From positions 1 to 53,771 of the forward strand of contig LBPS01000004.1 in NCBI GenBank assembly GCA_000990325.1: a stretch of 53,771 bases of DNA, given 5' to 3'. The position numbers and the translations under genes are program-made. Origin of the DNA: Candidatus Nomurabacteria bacterium GW2011_GWE2_34_25 (GTDB lineage: Bacteria > Patescibacteriota > Minisyncoccia > Phycocordibacterales > UBA9973). Position 1 is the stretch's first letter, and every line of letters starts with the position of its first letter. Positions 22,718 through 31,205 of the stretch are shown here, piece by piece. The notes under the pieces were generated by a model, which saw only the letters and a program-made list of their open reading frames with translations, was not told the DNA's origin and did not search any database.

Positions 22718-23977
22718 TTACAAATCTAAACTCCAAAGAGTATAATCTTTTTTGTTTACAAAGAATAGTTTATCTTCAGCCTTACTTAAAAACATGTTAA
22801 TACTATCCACTGGGATTTCGTCTTTAGAATTAGCCAAGGTGATCCTCTCTCCTGTTGTTGTGTTTATTTTTACAAAATAATCATCAAAAGAAACTAATCC
22901 TTGGTACCAAGAATTTGGATATTGATTCCCTACTATCGTGTTTGGGATAGCACAATAAACAGTTACGTCATCATTGCTCCAAGCACACTTCTCTGGTAGT
23001 CCTGATGTTTTCAAATCCACAGAGCTGTGTTTATTTATATTAAAAACATTAAGTCTAGGACCATTACCTGTAGATACACTATATAGAATATCTGAGCCAT
23101 TTGAATTAACCAAGGTCGTAAGTCCAGCTATGCCACCAAATAGTTTTGTAATAGTTTTGTTTGCTGTATTTAGTATAAATATACTTCCGTTGGATGCATA
23201 ATAAGGCTTGGTGGTTAAAAATATATTTTGATTATTGGTCCATTGTGGTAGCCACTCTGTGAAAGGAGAACTGAAAACGATACTTTCTTTCTTGTCTTCA
23301 AAATTTCCAGATACTCCAGTTGAACCATTTCCATTTTTTACTAAATAAAAGTATTTTGTTTTATCAAGAGATACAGCCATGTCTGTGATATTTTGTGGCA
23401 AGAAATCTTTTGTCGAGGATCCAATTTTCATTGCCAAGCTATTTATTGTTTCATCATCAGACAGATATCTATACAATACAGTATCGGCCTTGCTGTTGAA
23501 ATATGATTCGTAAATAGCTGTAATAGTTAAATTTGATATTTTTTCTTTTGTTTTTGTATCTAAAAACATTTTATAAACATGTCCATTTTTTCTTTCGACA
23601 TATCTGACGGATGGAGCTTTTTCATATGGATCTTTTTCTTCTAGAGCAACCCCCTCTATATCTGTGTTTGTAATATCTACTAGTCTCGTATCTTCTAAGA
23701 AGGTCGCACCTGCTACTGCAAAGTCAGTTATTTGATAAAATTTAGAAGACTCCTTAGATGTAACCCCCTCCCCTGGTTTATTTGTCTCATCAGGCTTGGC
23801 ATCAGGGTTTACGGGTATTTTGTTTCCAGGACTAAATGGATTGAATTTTTGATAGAAAGTTGCATTTGGGTCAGTTGTGTTTGGATTTTTACTTTTGTTA
23901 TAAAAATAAACACCAAGCAATATTGTAAGGGTAATTATGAATACAGTTATAAATATTATTTTTGTTTTTCTTGGCAT
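22718..23977 (-). CDS. Membrane-anchored beta-propeller-like protein
   Basis: The 419-residue protein has one N-terminal helix (about 6-27, IIFITVFIITLTILLGVYFY), a Pro/Asp/Gly-rich linker and an extracellular domain of repeated beta motifs (for example TKYFYLVKNGNG, NIFLTTKPYYASNGSIFILN, EDKLFFVNKKDYTLWSLDL). The spacing suggests a TolB/WD-like propeller. No catalytic motif is seen. It lies 5 bp after the pilin-transglycosylase gene and is probably the last gene of the secretion cluster, ending at the bidirectional hairpin. Confidence 0.7.
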   Translation of the reverse strand: MPRKTKIIFITVFIITLTILLGVYFYNKSKNPNTTDPNATFYQKFNPFSPGNKIPVNPDAKPDETNKPGEGVTSKESSKFYQITDFAVAGATFLEDTRLVDITNTDIEGVALEEKDPYEKAPSVRYVERKNGHVYKMFLDTKTKEKISNLTITAIYESYFNSKADTVLYRYLSDDETINSLAMKIGSSTKDFLPQNITDMAVSLDKTKYFYLVKNGNGSTGVSGNFEDKKESIVFSSPFTEWLPQWTNNQNIFLTTKPYYASNGSIFILNTANKTITKLFGGIAGLTTLVNSNGSDILYSVSTGNGPRLNVFNINKHSSVDLKTSGLPEKCAWSNDDVTVYCAIPNTIVGNQYPNSWYQGLVSFDDYFVKINTTTGERITLANSKDEIPVDSINMFLSKAEDKLFFVNKKDYTLWSLDL

Positions 23978-23982
23978 AAAAT

Positions 23983-25413
23983 TTATTTAAAAGCAGAAGC
24001 ACAATATTTCTTGTCACCAATCCAATTATTCATTCCATATGAGTTATGAAACAAACTTTTTGCAATTGCTAAGTTGGTAGTAGTGTCCAATAATCTATTT
24101 TTGCACGTATTATAAAGATTTTCTTTTCCTGGCAATAGTTTACAACTATAACCACTAGTGTATTTTGGTTCTATGGCATCTGCTCCTCTTACTCTTTTAT
24201 CAAATAAATCAACACAATCTTTTCCGGCAAGAATACCATTTGTCGCTAAATTAACTTGGAATAAACCGAAAGAAAAAGAAGTATTACCAGGTTTACAGAC
24301 ATCGGTTCCACTAGCAACACTACTACCCCCACTTTCCATATTACAAATTTTTGACATAGCCACTGCCTTTTCTGCTCCAAAAATAGGAGTTAGGTTTGCG
24401 ACGGAACAAGGACCAGACAGAACAGGTGTGCATCGGACACTTTCACCGCTTGCAGTTTTGGGATCATTTGCTCCTCTATCATACAAAGGTTCTATTTTTA
24501 CATTAACTTGATCAATCGCTACCCCTTTCCCTCCCAACAAATCTGGATCAATAGTATTTAATAATGCATAAGAACCAAGAGCTATAAATAGTCCAAGTAT
24601 TGAAGCAAGGATCTTACTCTTAGCCTCTGTTTTACCAAAGATGGATTCATCCCCCATGTATTGGATGCCACTTATCACTATCATCACCACAGCAAGTACG
24701 CCACAGAGCCCAATAGCTAATTTGAATATTAAATTAAAGTAATCACCAATATCATTTGGAGCTTTTACAAATTTTCCTATTGGAGCTAGAAGGTTGTAAT
24801 CATTATTTACAATTCCTTCTATTTGGCCATCAACGACGACAGGCTTATCGTCTGAACCCAATGCGGTAACTGATAGAAATTTTCCATTTTCATCACATAC
24901 CGTATCACAGTCATAAAAAAGTTTATTATTGGACTTGTAAAGATTATTTTTAGGTCCTATTTTAAAATATAAATCACAATTAGTTCCTGTTTCACCTGTA
25001 ATAGTATGAGCACAATCTTCTTCTCCTAAGAGAAGACTAATAGCGAAATTATCAGCCGGTACAGGAATTGCTCTATTGTATAGACCAGAATCATTCCATA
25101 CATCATTGGTCATATTGGTAACAACCCCATCATCTTCATAAACACTTAGAAATACTACTCCTGGATTTTCTGTACAATTTTTTGACTTAACTATTATATT
25201 TGCAACAGTGTTGCCATCAGTGAAGAACCCTTTTTTCTGTTCCCCTGAAGGATCCCATACAGCTGACGATATAGTACATTCAGTTGTTTCAGCATATACA
25301 ATGCTTTTTTGTATTGGTATCTCTTTATTATCTTTAAATGCAATACTAAAAGGTAATAATAAATTTACAAAAATTATAAACGAAACCAATATATAAGAGA
25401 TGTATTTTTTCAT
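23983..25413 (-). CDS. VirB2/TrbC-like pilin domain fused to a lytic transglycosylase (VirB1-like) domain
   Basis: The 476-residue protein has a signal peptide (1-25) and a Cys-containing extracytoplasmic region (about 45-210). A two-helix pilin-like unit follows at about 226-287 (KLAIGLCGVLAVVMIVISGIQYM ... ILASILGLFIALGSYALL), the layout of TrbC/VirB2. The C-terminal domain (about 345-476) has a catalytic-Glu context SKICNMESGG (about 357) and GLFQVN (about 384), the SLT lysozyme-fold signature, with several Cys. In canonical systems VirB1 and VirB2 are separate. It starts 1 bp after the next gene of the cluster. Confidence 0.75.
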   Translation of the reverse strand: MKKYISYILVSFIIFVNLLLPFSIAFKDNKEIPIQKSIVYAETTECTISSAVWDPSGEQKKGFFTDGNTVANIIVKSKNCTENPGVVFLSVYEDDGVVTNMTNDVWNDSGLYNRAIPVPADNFAISLLLGEEDCAHTITGETGTNCDLYFKIGPKNNLYKSNNKLFYDCDTVCDENGKFLSVTALGSDDKPVVVDGQIEGIVNNDYNLLAPIGKFVKAPNDIGDYFNLIFKLAIGLCGVLAVVMIVISGIQYMGDESIFGKTEAKSKILASILGLFIALGSYALLNTIDPDLLGGKGVAIDQVNVKIEPLYDRGANDPKTASGESVRCTPVLSGPCSVANLTPIFGAEKAVAMSKICNMESGGSSVASGTDVCKPGNTSFSFGLFQVNLATNGILAGKDCVDLFDKRVRGADAIEPKYTSGYSCKLLPGKENLYNTCKNRLLDTTTNLAIAKSLFHNSYGMNNWIGDKKYCASAFK

Positions 25414-25414
25414 A

Positions 25415-26419
25415 TTATAGTGTTAATTTTAGATTATTGGTAACTTTTTGGAATAATTCATTTATATTTTCAATAACTAAACTTATATTTGCATATCCAC
25501 CACGGGAATTTGGCCTGACGGTTAACTCTGTCTTTTTCCTTGGTGTATCTATCATTTTTCCATTTATTTGCCAGTCATAAGTGAAGTTACCCTCATTGCC
25601 ATTTAGAGGTAGAAAGTACGGAGCAGCCACTAGTGTCATTTCCTCTTCAGCCATTCTTGCCTCTTTATCGAGAGCTATGTTGTAGAACACACCCTCAGCT
25701 GGAGATTTTCTATAAAAAATTATTTTAGGATTATAGGTTGGTATTTGAATTGATGTTTCCGCATTGTAGTTGCCACTTACTGAGGAGGCTGTTACTTTGA
25801 TTTCATTTTTACTATCAAATACATCATTTTTGAAAACATATGAATTTTTATTGTAACCAGAAGCTTCGAGTACAGTGTTGTCATTGTTCTTCCAAGTATA
25901 AGTTATACTACCATTCCCAGACTTTATTGTATTTGTATTGGGTATTGCTACTGCTTTGACCATACCACCACTAACAGGCAGAGACTTTCCTTTATAAAAT
26001 GGAGGAGTATAACCGTTCAAAGCTTCCCACATGATTTCTATTTCAGAGGGAGCTATTGTCACCCTCTTGGTTACAGTACTCATAGAATTTGCCGGCTTAA
26101 TAGTTATATCAAAAGTAGTGGATGTATTTGGTCCATAAGCTGTAAAAGCATAACTAGTCTTTCCTATTCCCGAAAGTAGAGTTTTTGAATTTTCTTGCCA
26201 TGTTATTGTTGCCTTATTTAAGTCTGTTGCATAGCTTGATATTTTTATAGTTACATTTTGATATGGCTGTGGATTGTTTGGACTTGTGGTTACCTCGATT
26301 TCCCCTTCTTGGATTTCAATCTGCATTTCAGCGCTCAAAAAAGAAGGTATATTTATCATACCTAAAACAAAAAGTCCAATAATTAGAATTTTTAATTTTT
26401 TTGACTTCACTTTATACAT
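25415..26419 (-). CDS. Secreted PKD/Ig-like repeat protein of the secretion cluster
   Basis: I chose the ATG at 26417-26419 (334 residues); the track's 26446 start is a TTG. A signal peptide (ILIIGLFVLGMINIPSFLSA) is followed by beta-sandwich-like repeats with a recurring YTWKNNDNTVL / TWQENSKTLL / YDWQINGKMI pattern, as in PKD or Ig-like domains (about 30-120, 125-215, 225-330). No enzymatic motif is visible. Its place between the pilin-SLT and VirB4 genes with tight spacing suggests a surface or periplasm-like component of the same machine. Confidence 0.7.
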   Translation of the reverse strand: MYKVKSKKLKILIIGLFVLGMINIPSFLSAEMQIEIQEGEIEVTTSPNNPQPYQNVTIKISSYATDLNKATITWQENSKTLLSGIGKTSYAFTAYGPNTSTTFDITIKPANSMSTVTKRVTIAPSEIEIMWEALNGYTPPFYKGKSLPVSGGMVKAVAIPNTNTIKSGNGSITYTWKNNDNTVLEASGYNKNSYVFKNDVFDSKNEIKVTASSVSGNYNAETSIQIPTYNPKIIFYRKSPAEGVFYNIALDKEARMAEEEMTLVAAPYFLPLNGNEGNFTYDWQINGKMIDTPRKKTELTVRPNSRGGYANISLVIENINELFQKVTNNLKLTL

Positions 26420-26457
26420 TATATAACAACTAAACCGAATCAACAATTTATAAGGCC

Positions 26458-28287
26458 CTACTTACCATTTGAGGCTTCAAGTTCATCTTTTGCCTTTTTA
26501 ATAGCTAGAATTTGTGATGGATCAGATGTAATTATTTGGTCTTCTGTATAAGAGGCTATTGTTTTTATGGCTACGTGTTTTAATCCTGCAAAGAAGATGC
26601 CCTCCCCTACATTTGCTTCAAGGAGTAAATATTTTTCTTCGTCAGTTAGGCTAAATGTCTTTTGAAGGACATCTATTGTTGCTGGAGACTGCTTGAGTAG
26701 AAGTTGTATAGAAGAGTTTGTGACAATAGGTATTCCATAAGGACTCTTCATGAAGTCGCCTACGTCCTGAGTGATTGTGGCGAGCCCTAGGTAGTATTTT
26801 CGTCCTCTCTTAGCTATAGAATACAAGAAAGAAGCAGTATCTTCTGATTTCATCATCCACCAAGCTTCGTCCACTACGAGTAGACGCTTTTTAAGGGTCT
26901 TGCGTACGGCATTCCATATAAAATGAGTGACGATATACATAGCGACAGGCTTCAGTTCGTCCTCCATATCTCTCACTGAGAAGACCACGAACTTACGATT
27001 GATATCGACGTTTGATGGTCTATTTATAAAAGAAGCCCATGATCCATGTGTATACTTAGCTAAGCGTTGAATGAGGGAATTACTACCATCCATACCAGCA
27101 AGGACAACTTCGAAATCTGTAAGAAGTGGAGGTTCTATGTTTGTAAAGTTTGATAGAGCGGTAATATCTTTTAAGGCATAAGTTTCAGTAATAGCCCTGT
27201 CTATTATAGAATCTTCTTCTGGAGTTAGACCTCCGAGCATTATACGGAAAAGTCCTACTAGATTTATAGTGTTTGCACGGAGTACATCACCAGCAGTTTC
27301 GTCTGGTCTGGGTATTGGCAAATCAAAAGGATTTATATGGTGATCAGAAGACAGAGATATGTTGAAGTATCTACCACCTATAGCTTCTGCTAGGTATTCG
27401 TATTCACGCTCAGGATCTATAACTATAACTTCAGCATCAAACATAAGCGTACGTATAATTTCAAGCTTGGTAGCGTATGATTTACCAGCTCCAGCTGTAG
27501 CAAATGTTATAGAATTGTAGTTTGGCAGAGAAAATCTATCAAAAATAATAAGACTAGAATTGTGTCTATTTACTCCATAGAGTATTCCTTTGTCGGAAGT
27601 AAGGTCAAAAGATACAAATGGGAAGATGCTTGAAAGAGGCTCGGTATTAAGCTTCTGGTGAATACCCAGAACATCAGTTCCTAGTGGTATTACACTTTTG
27701 AAACCCTCATCTTGTTGGAATAATGCTGGTTTTAAGTAAACTAATTTTGACTCAAGGAGAGATTTGATTTCACTTTCTATTTTAAACAAGTCGTTGTCAT
27801 TGTCAGCATAGACAGTGATATATAGACCTACATCAAACATTTTTTCTTGAGCTTGCATTAAGTTGTCACGAAGATTTTCAAGATCTTGGTAGGCAGTATC
27901 AAGCATTGGGTCACGAACTAAGCCTTTTGATTCACGTATAGATATCTGACTTTGGACTTCGGCTACCTTTTTCTGAAAAGACCTTAATATATCAGCAGTT
28001 TCAATTGGGTGAATAAAAATAGATACATCAAAGACTTTATCTAAATTGATAATAGGCGAAAACCAATTGTCGGTTAGATATCTAGGATAAGATATGACGA
28101 AGAAAGTTCTTGCTATTTTGTCGCCTAGGTTTATTCCTTTTGGTGTTATTTGTAGAGCAGAAGGAGCTATTACATCTTGGAGTTCAAGAGTTGCAGCTTT
28201 ATATATTTCTGTAGGCAAAACAGGCATCACAGATCCTTGTGGTTTTTTATTGTCTCCTTTATTAAAAATTGATGAAAAGATTCCCAT
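26458..28287 (-). CDS. virB4: VirB4/TraC-type secretion ATPase
   Basis: I chose the ATG at 28285-28287 (609 residues), 1 bp after the upstream stop; the track's longer version starts at a GTG inside that gene. Walker A is TAGAGKSYATKLEII (about 266), Walker B LLVVDEAWWMM (about 469), and ATITQDVGDF matches the conserved Gln-containing motif. This is the essential ATPase of type IV secretion systems. The usual N-terminal non-catalytic domain is encoded in part by the separate gene at 28289, so the protein appears split. Confidence 0.9.
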   Translation of the reverse strand: MGIFSSIFNKGDNKKPQGSVMPVLPTEIYKAATLELQDVIAPSALQITPKGINLGDKIARTFFVISYPRYLTDNWFSPIINLDKVFDVSIFIHPIETADILRSFQKKVAEVQSQISIRESKGLVRDPMLDTAYQDLENLRDNLMQAQEKMFDVGLYITVYADNDNDLFKIESEIKSLLESKLVYLKPALFQQDEGFKSVIPLGTDVLGIHQKLNTEPLSSIFPFVSFDLTSDKGILYGVNRHNSSLIIFDRFSLPNYNSITFATAGAGKSYATKLEIIRTLMFDAEVIVIDPEREYEYLAEAIGGRYFNISLSSDHHINPFDLPIPRPDETAGDVLRANTINLVGLFRIMLGGLTPEEDSIIDRAITETYALKDITALSNFTNIEPPLLTDFEVVLAGMDGSNSLIQRLAKYTHGSWASFINRPSNVDINRKFVVFSVRDMEDELKPVAMYIVTHFIWNAVRKTLKKRLLVVDEAWWMMKSEDTASFLYSIAKRGRKYYLGLATITQDVGDFMKSPYGIPIVTNSSIQLLLKQSPATIDVLQKTFSLTDEEKYLLLEANVGEGIFFAGLKHVAIKTIASYTEDQIITSDPSQILAIKKAKDELEASNGK

Positions 28288-28288
28288 A

Positions 28289-28939
28289 TTATTGTAATTT
28301 AATTCCTTGGCTGATATCACCAGGATTAAATGTTTTATAAAATAATTCCACTACTTCGTCGGTCTTTAATTGACTGCTTCTAATTCCTATACCACTTAAA
28401 CCATTGATAATGACGTTTGTTCTCTGGTCTAGTTGACTACGCTTCTCCTCAAATGAAGCTAGGTCTATTGCCTTTTTGGTATCCTCAATTTGTTTTTTAG
28501 GAGCACCACCACCCAAGAGACTGTCTATCATACCCTCCTTTGTTTTTAATACATTGGGACTATAGGGTACAACTACAAAGAAAGTTTTCGTCATAATATT
28601 CACTTCATCAGTAAATGATCTTATAAATTCTATATACTCTTTCGTTTGTATTTTTAGGAGAGGTTCTGTTTGCTCTTTGAGTCTGTTGTCTAACATCAAG
28701 AGATAAGGCCTGATATCTAATCTTCTGGACTGGATTACTATTTGAGTTGGGAAATCAAGCCCGTTTAGAAAGGATTGGAATTGGTTAATGACAGCCGCTT
28801 GCTCTTCGCCTGATTTGAGTGAAAGATTTATAGAAGAAGCGATCAGTATAGCACGAAGACCACCACCCTTTAGAATTATGATGCCATTTCTAACTTCTTT
28901 TATTGGTACGAAATCTTGTGCTGCTTTTGCGTCAACCAT
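28289..28939 (-). CDS. TraC-like N-terminal domain protein (split VirB4 partner)
   Basis: The 216-residue protein has VPIKEVRNGIIILKGGGLRAIL followed by SGEEQAAVINQFQSFLNGLDFPTQIVIQSR. This resembles the N-terminal beta domain of VirB4/TraC ATPases, which contacts VirB3 and the membrane complex. No P-loop is present. It ends 1 bp before the VirB4 start, so the two are translationally coupled and probably act as one unit. Such a split is familiar in Patescibacteria by my recollection, but that is not verifiable here. Confidence 0.75.
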   Translation of the reverse strand: MVDAKAAQDFVPIKEVRNGIIILKGGGLRAILIASSINLSLKSGEEQAAVINQFQSFLNGLDFPTQIVIQSRRLDIRPYLLMLDNRLKEQTEPLLKIQTKEYIEFIRSFTDEVNIMTKTFFVVVPYSPNVLKTKEGMIDSLLGGGAPKKQIEDTKKAIDLASFEEKRSQLDQRTNVIINGLSGIGIRSSQLKTDEVVELFYKTFNPGDISQGIKLQ

Positions 28940-28943
28940 AAAT

Positions 28944-29034
28944 AATTACTGATTACCAATTACTAATTAATAATTTAAATTCTAATACCATTGTAGCATA
29001 TAATCAGTAATTGGTAATTAGTAATTGTTAATTA
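28944..29034. repeat. Inverted AT-rich repeats flanking a spacer, pair A
   Basis: GATTACCAATTACTAATTA (about 28951-28969) and the reverse form TAATCAGTAATTGGTAATT (29001-29019) form a ~19-bp inverted repeat around about 30 bp. The same sequence recurs at 29451-29596, 29950-29973 and 52543-52646. It fills the gap between the PrgI stop and the TraC-like start. Confidence 0.8.
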
Positions 29035-29445
29035 TTGACTATCCTTCCTGTCTTGAACATCCAAACTCCATGATAAATCCTTAAGTTTATTTTCTGAAAG
29101 CATTGGAACATTTGAGACGGCTGTAGGCATAGTGATTTCTTCTTCTTGTATGTCCCCCTTTTTAACTAATCTCTGTTTCCAAATATATAACTTACTAGAA
29201 ATTAGATAATTAAACGAAGCTTGCAGATAATAAATAAAAGGCTTGCTATTTATTTTAACGAAAACGAGACAAATAGTAAGCCCAGCCAATGGCAGTATCA
29301 GGAATATACTAATATATATAGGCAAAAGTTTATACAAGACAAAAATCATCCCTGCTCCACCAGCCATATAAGCAAACTGGTGAAAAGTAAAAGGACCAAA
29401 AAGCTTATCCTCTATATCTATAAATTGTGGAACTTTAAATTGCAT
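29032..29445 (-). CDS. PrgI family (VirB3-like) membrane protein
   Basis: The 137-residue protein starts with the family signature MQFKVPQFIDIEDKLFGPFTFHQFAYM. Two closely spaced membrane helices (about 27-45 and 48-66) follow, then an amphipathic part and a charged tail with low conservation. PrgI proteins occupy the VirB3 place beside VirB4 in Gram-positive and Patescibacteria-type secretion loci. It lies directly upstream of the split VirB4 pair. Length and motif fit the family well. Confidence 0.9.
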   Translation of the reverse strand: MQFKVPQFIDIEDKLFGPFTFHQFAYMAGGAGMIFVLYKLLPIYISIFLILPLAGLTICLVFVKINSKPFIYYLQASFNYLISSKLYIWKQRLVKKGDIQEEEITMPTAVSNVPMLSENKLKDLSWSLDVQDRKDSQ

Positions 29446-29450
29446 GTATA

Positions 29451-29596
29451 TAATTACTGATTACCAATTACTAATTAATAATTTAGCTCAAGAATGACAC
29501 TAATTAAAACCTAAAATCGTAACATATAACAATATTCTACCACAACAACCATAACTTTTGCATTTTTATCAGTAATCAGTAATTGGTAATTAGTCA
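29451..29596. repeat. Inverted AT-rich repeats, pair B, around an intergenic spacer
   Basis: TTACTGATTACCAATTACTA (29455-29473) and the inverse form at about 29569-29594 (AGTAATTGGTAATTAG) surround the gap between PrgI and the four-helix-bundle gene. The right arm runs over the stop codon of that gene (29590). It belongs to the same family as pairs A and D. Confidence 0.8.
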
Positions 29597-29949
29597 TTAT
29601 TCCTGTTGTTTTTAGTTGTTTTTTGAATAGAAGTTAATAATTTTAGAATTACAACTATTTTTTCAGTATAAAAATCAAACTCTTTTTGTGTTATATATTT
29701 ACCTCCTAATAATAATTTTAACCAATATTCAGTTTCCCTAGCCTCTTTATAAGAAATAGATATTTTTGATATAAAATCATTTCTTGATTGTGCCCCTATA
29801 GATTCTTCAATATTTGCACCAATTGATGTTGCTGAACGAAAAATCTGCTTTGATATAATATATTCTTTTCTATCAACTAGCTTTTTGTATAATTCAATTA
29901 TCAGTAATGAAAACTCAAAACTTTTTTGCTGGATGATGTTTTCTTTCAT
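29590..29949 (-). CDS. Four-helix-bundle protein (23S rRNA intervening-sequence protein family)
   Basis: The 119-residue all-helical protein carries the family motifs FELSLLIIELYKKLVDRKEYIISKQIFRS-type helix 1-2, then ATSIGANIEESIGAQSRNDFISK and ARETEYWLKLL. Members are often encoded inside 23S rRNA insertions, and the related Avd proteins help diversity-generating retroelements. Here it stands alone within a secretion operon, bracketed by the GATTACCAATTACTAATTA-type repeats, with no rRNA or reverse transcriptase nearby. It may have been inserted as a cassette. Its role in this context is unknown. Confidence 0.9.
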   Translation of the reverse strand: MKENIIQQKSFEFSLLIIELYKKLVDRKEYIISKQIFRSATSIGANIEESIGAQSRNDFISKISISYKEARETEYWLKLLLGGKYITQKEFDFYTEKIVVILKLLTSIQKTTKNNRNND

Positions 29950-29973
29950 TAGTAATTGGTAATTAGTAATTAT
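29950..29973. repeat. AT-rich repeat, single copy C
   Basis: AGTAATTGGTAATTAGTAAT directly precedes the ATG of the four-helix-bundle gene (minus strand) and overlaps the stop region of the next gene (29970). With pair B it brackets the gene. Confidence 0.7.
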
Positions 29974-31133
29974 ATAGTCTCGTGGTAGGGATCGTGAGGG
30001 TTTGAAGAAGCTTCTCCTTGTGCCTTCATAAATGGATCTGGCTTAGGAGTCATTTTTGGGATAGAGTAATCTGTAGCTGTAGTTTGACTGACTGTTGTAT
30101 TGAATAATTTATCGGCTACTATGTTGCCTATAAGTGCACCCTCTTTCTTTGGTGCCACTTCCATAGATTTCTCTTTTGGTATTTCTATTGGTGCCATATT
30201 TTCTACTTCAGGCGTATAATTATTTGAAATAATTTCTATGCCATGTTCTTTATATAGATCAGCTTCTGATTTAGTGGAGAGTTTGTCTAGATTATCTTGG
30301 AGGCTCTCCTGGGTTATCTCTTTCAAACTAGCCCCTTTTATTTCAGTTTTAGGAGGAAGTGGTACCTCACTTTCTGTTTCTTTGGTAATTGGTAACTTGT
30401 CACCCGCCTTGTTGTCGGACAGGCTAGTAATTACTTTGTATGGAGGAAGTGGTACATTTTCGTCACTTGGTCCTACCTCAGCACTGTTTTTCATGGCCTC
30501 TTTTATGTTTACAAAGATACTTTCATTTATTTCCGCCACAAATTCCTTGATTTTCTCTTTCTGTATCTCTATTTTAGAAGTCACCTCTGATTCATACTGG
30601 TCTGCTCGAATTATTCCTAGAAATACATTGGCGGTGATGTCTTCCAATTGACCCATTTTATCAACAGCTAGATTGTATTTATTGGCTATTGTATAGAGCT
30701 TCTCCTTCCAGTTAGAGAAAGCAATCGCATCCTTTACTTCATTGGGAAGTTTATCGAAACGTTCCTCGAAATTTTTTGCATATGCTTCTTTTTCAAATTC
30801 TGCTATGTTGTCGGTATAAGATTTATATATTAGAGGAGCTATATCTTTCACTATTTTTTCATTGACCTCTTTTATTATATCGTCGGTTTTACCTTCTTCG
30901 AGTTTTACCTCTTCCCTCAAAGTTTGCTCATAATCATTTGGATCTATAATTCCTAAAAGTAAAAGGGTGGTTTCTGTTCCGAGAGATTTAATCTGTTCAT
31001 CATTTAAAGAATATTTGGTATCAATTTCTTTTATGGTTTCTAGCCAACTCATACCAGCAAAAAGTACCTTTGTCTCCTCTGGAAGCTTTTGGTAGTATAA
31101 GGCTATTTTTTCTTGTAATTGTGTTTGATCCAT
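29970..31133 (-). CDS. Duplicated-domain hypothetical protein in the secretion cluster
   Basis: The 387-residue protein has no signal peptide or membrane helix. Two homologous ~105-residue helical units (about 1-110 and 115-220) share the pattern KLPEETKVLFAGMSWLETIKEI / KLPNEVKDAIAFSNWKEKLYTI, then LLLGIIDPNDYEQTL / VFLGIIRADQYESEV. A Pro/Glu-rich disordered region (about 225-387) follows, with repeated EVPLPP-like segments. It is probably a cytoplasmic accessory of the VirB6/VirB4 genes. No known fold or activity was recognised. Confidence 0.75.
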   Translation of the reverse strand: MDQTQLQEKIALYYQKLPEETKVLFAGMSWLETIKEIDTKYSLNDEQIKSLGTETTLLLLGIIDPNDYEQTLREEVKLEEGKTDDIIKEVNEKIVKDIAPLIYKSYTDNIAEFEKEAYAKNFEERFDKLPNEVKDAIAFSNWKEKLYTIANKYNLAVDKMGQLEDITANVFLGIIRADQYESEVTSKIEIQKEKIKEFVAEINESIFVNIKEAMKNSAEVGPSDENVPLPPYKVITSLSDNKAGDKLPITKETESEVPLPPKTEIKGASLKEITQESLQDNLDKLSTKSEADLYKEHGIEIISNNYTPEVENMAPIEIPKEKSMEVAPKKEGALIGNIVADKLFNTTVSQTTATDYSIPKMTPKPDPFMKAQGEASSNPHDPYHETI

Positions 31134-31205
31134 TTCTTTAATTATACACTTTATATTATTTCTCTTAAATTAATTTTTTAATTAATTTTTGATTCTTAAT
31201 TAATC

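Noticed and set aside
29590-29949. Fragment of 23S rRNA or a diversity-generating retroelement around the four-helix-bundle gene
   Set aside because: No rRNA-like sequence, reverse transcriptase or template/variable repeat is visible on either side.
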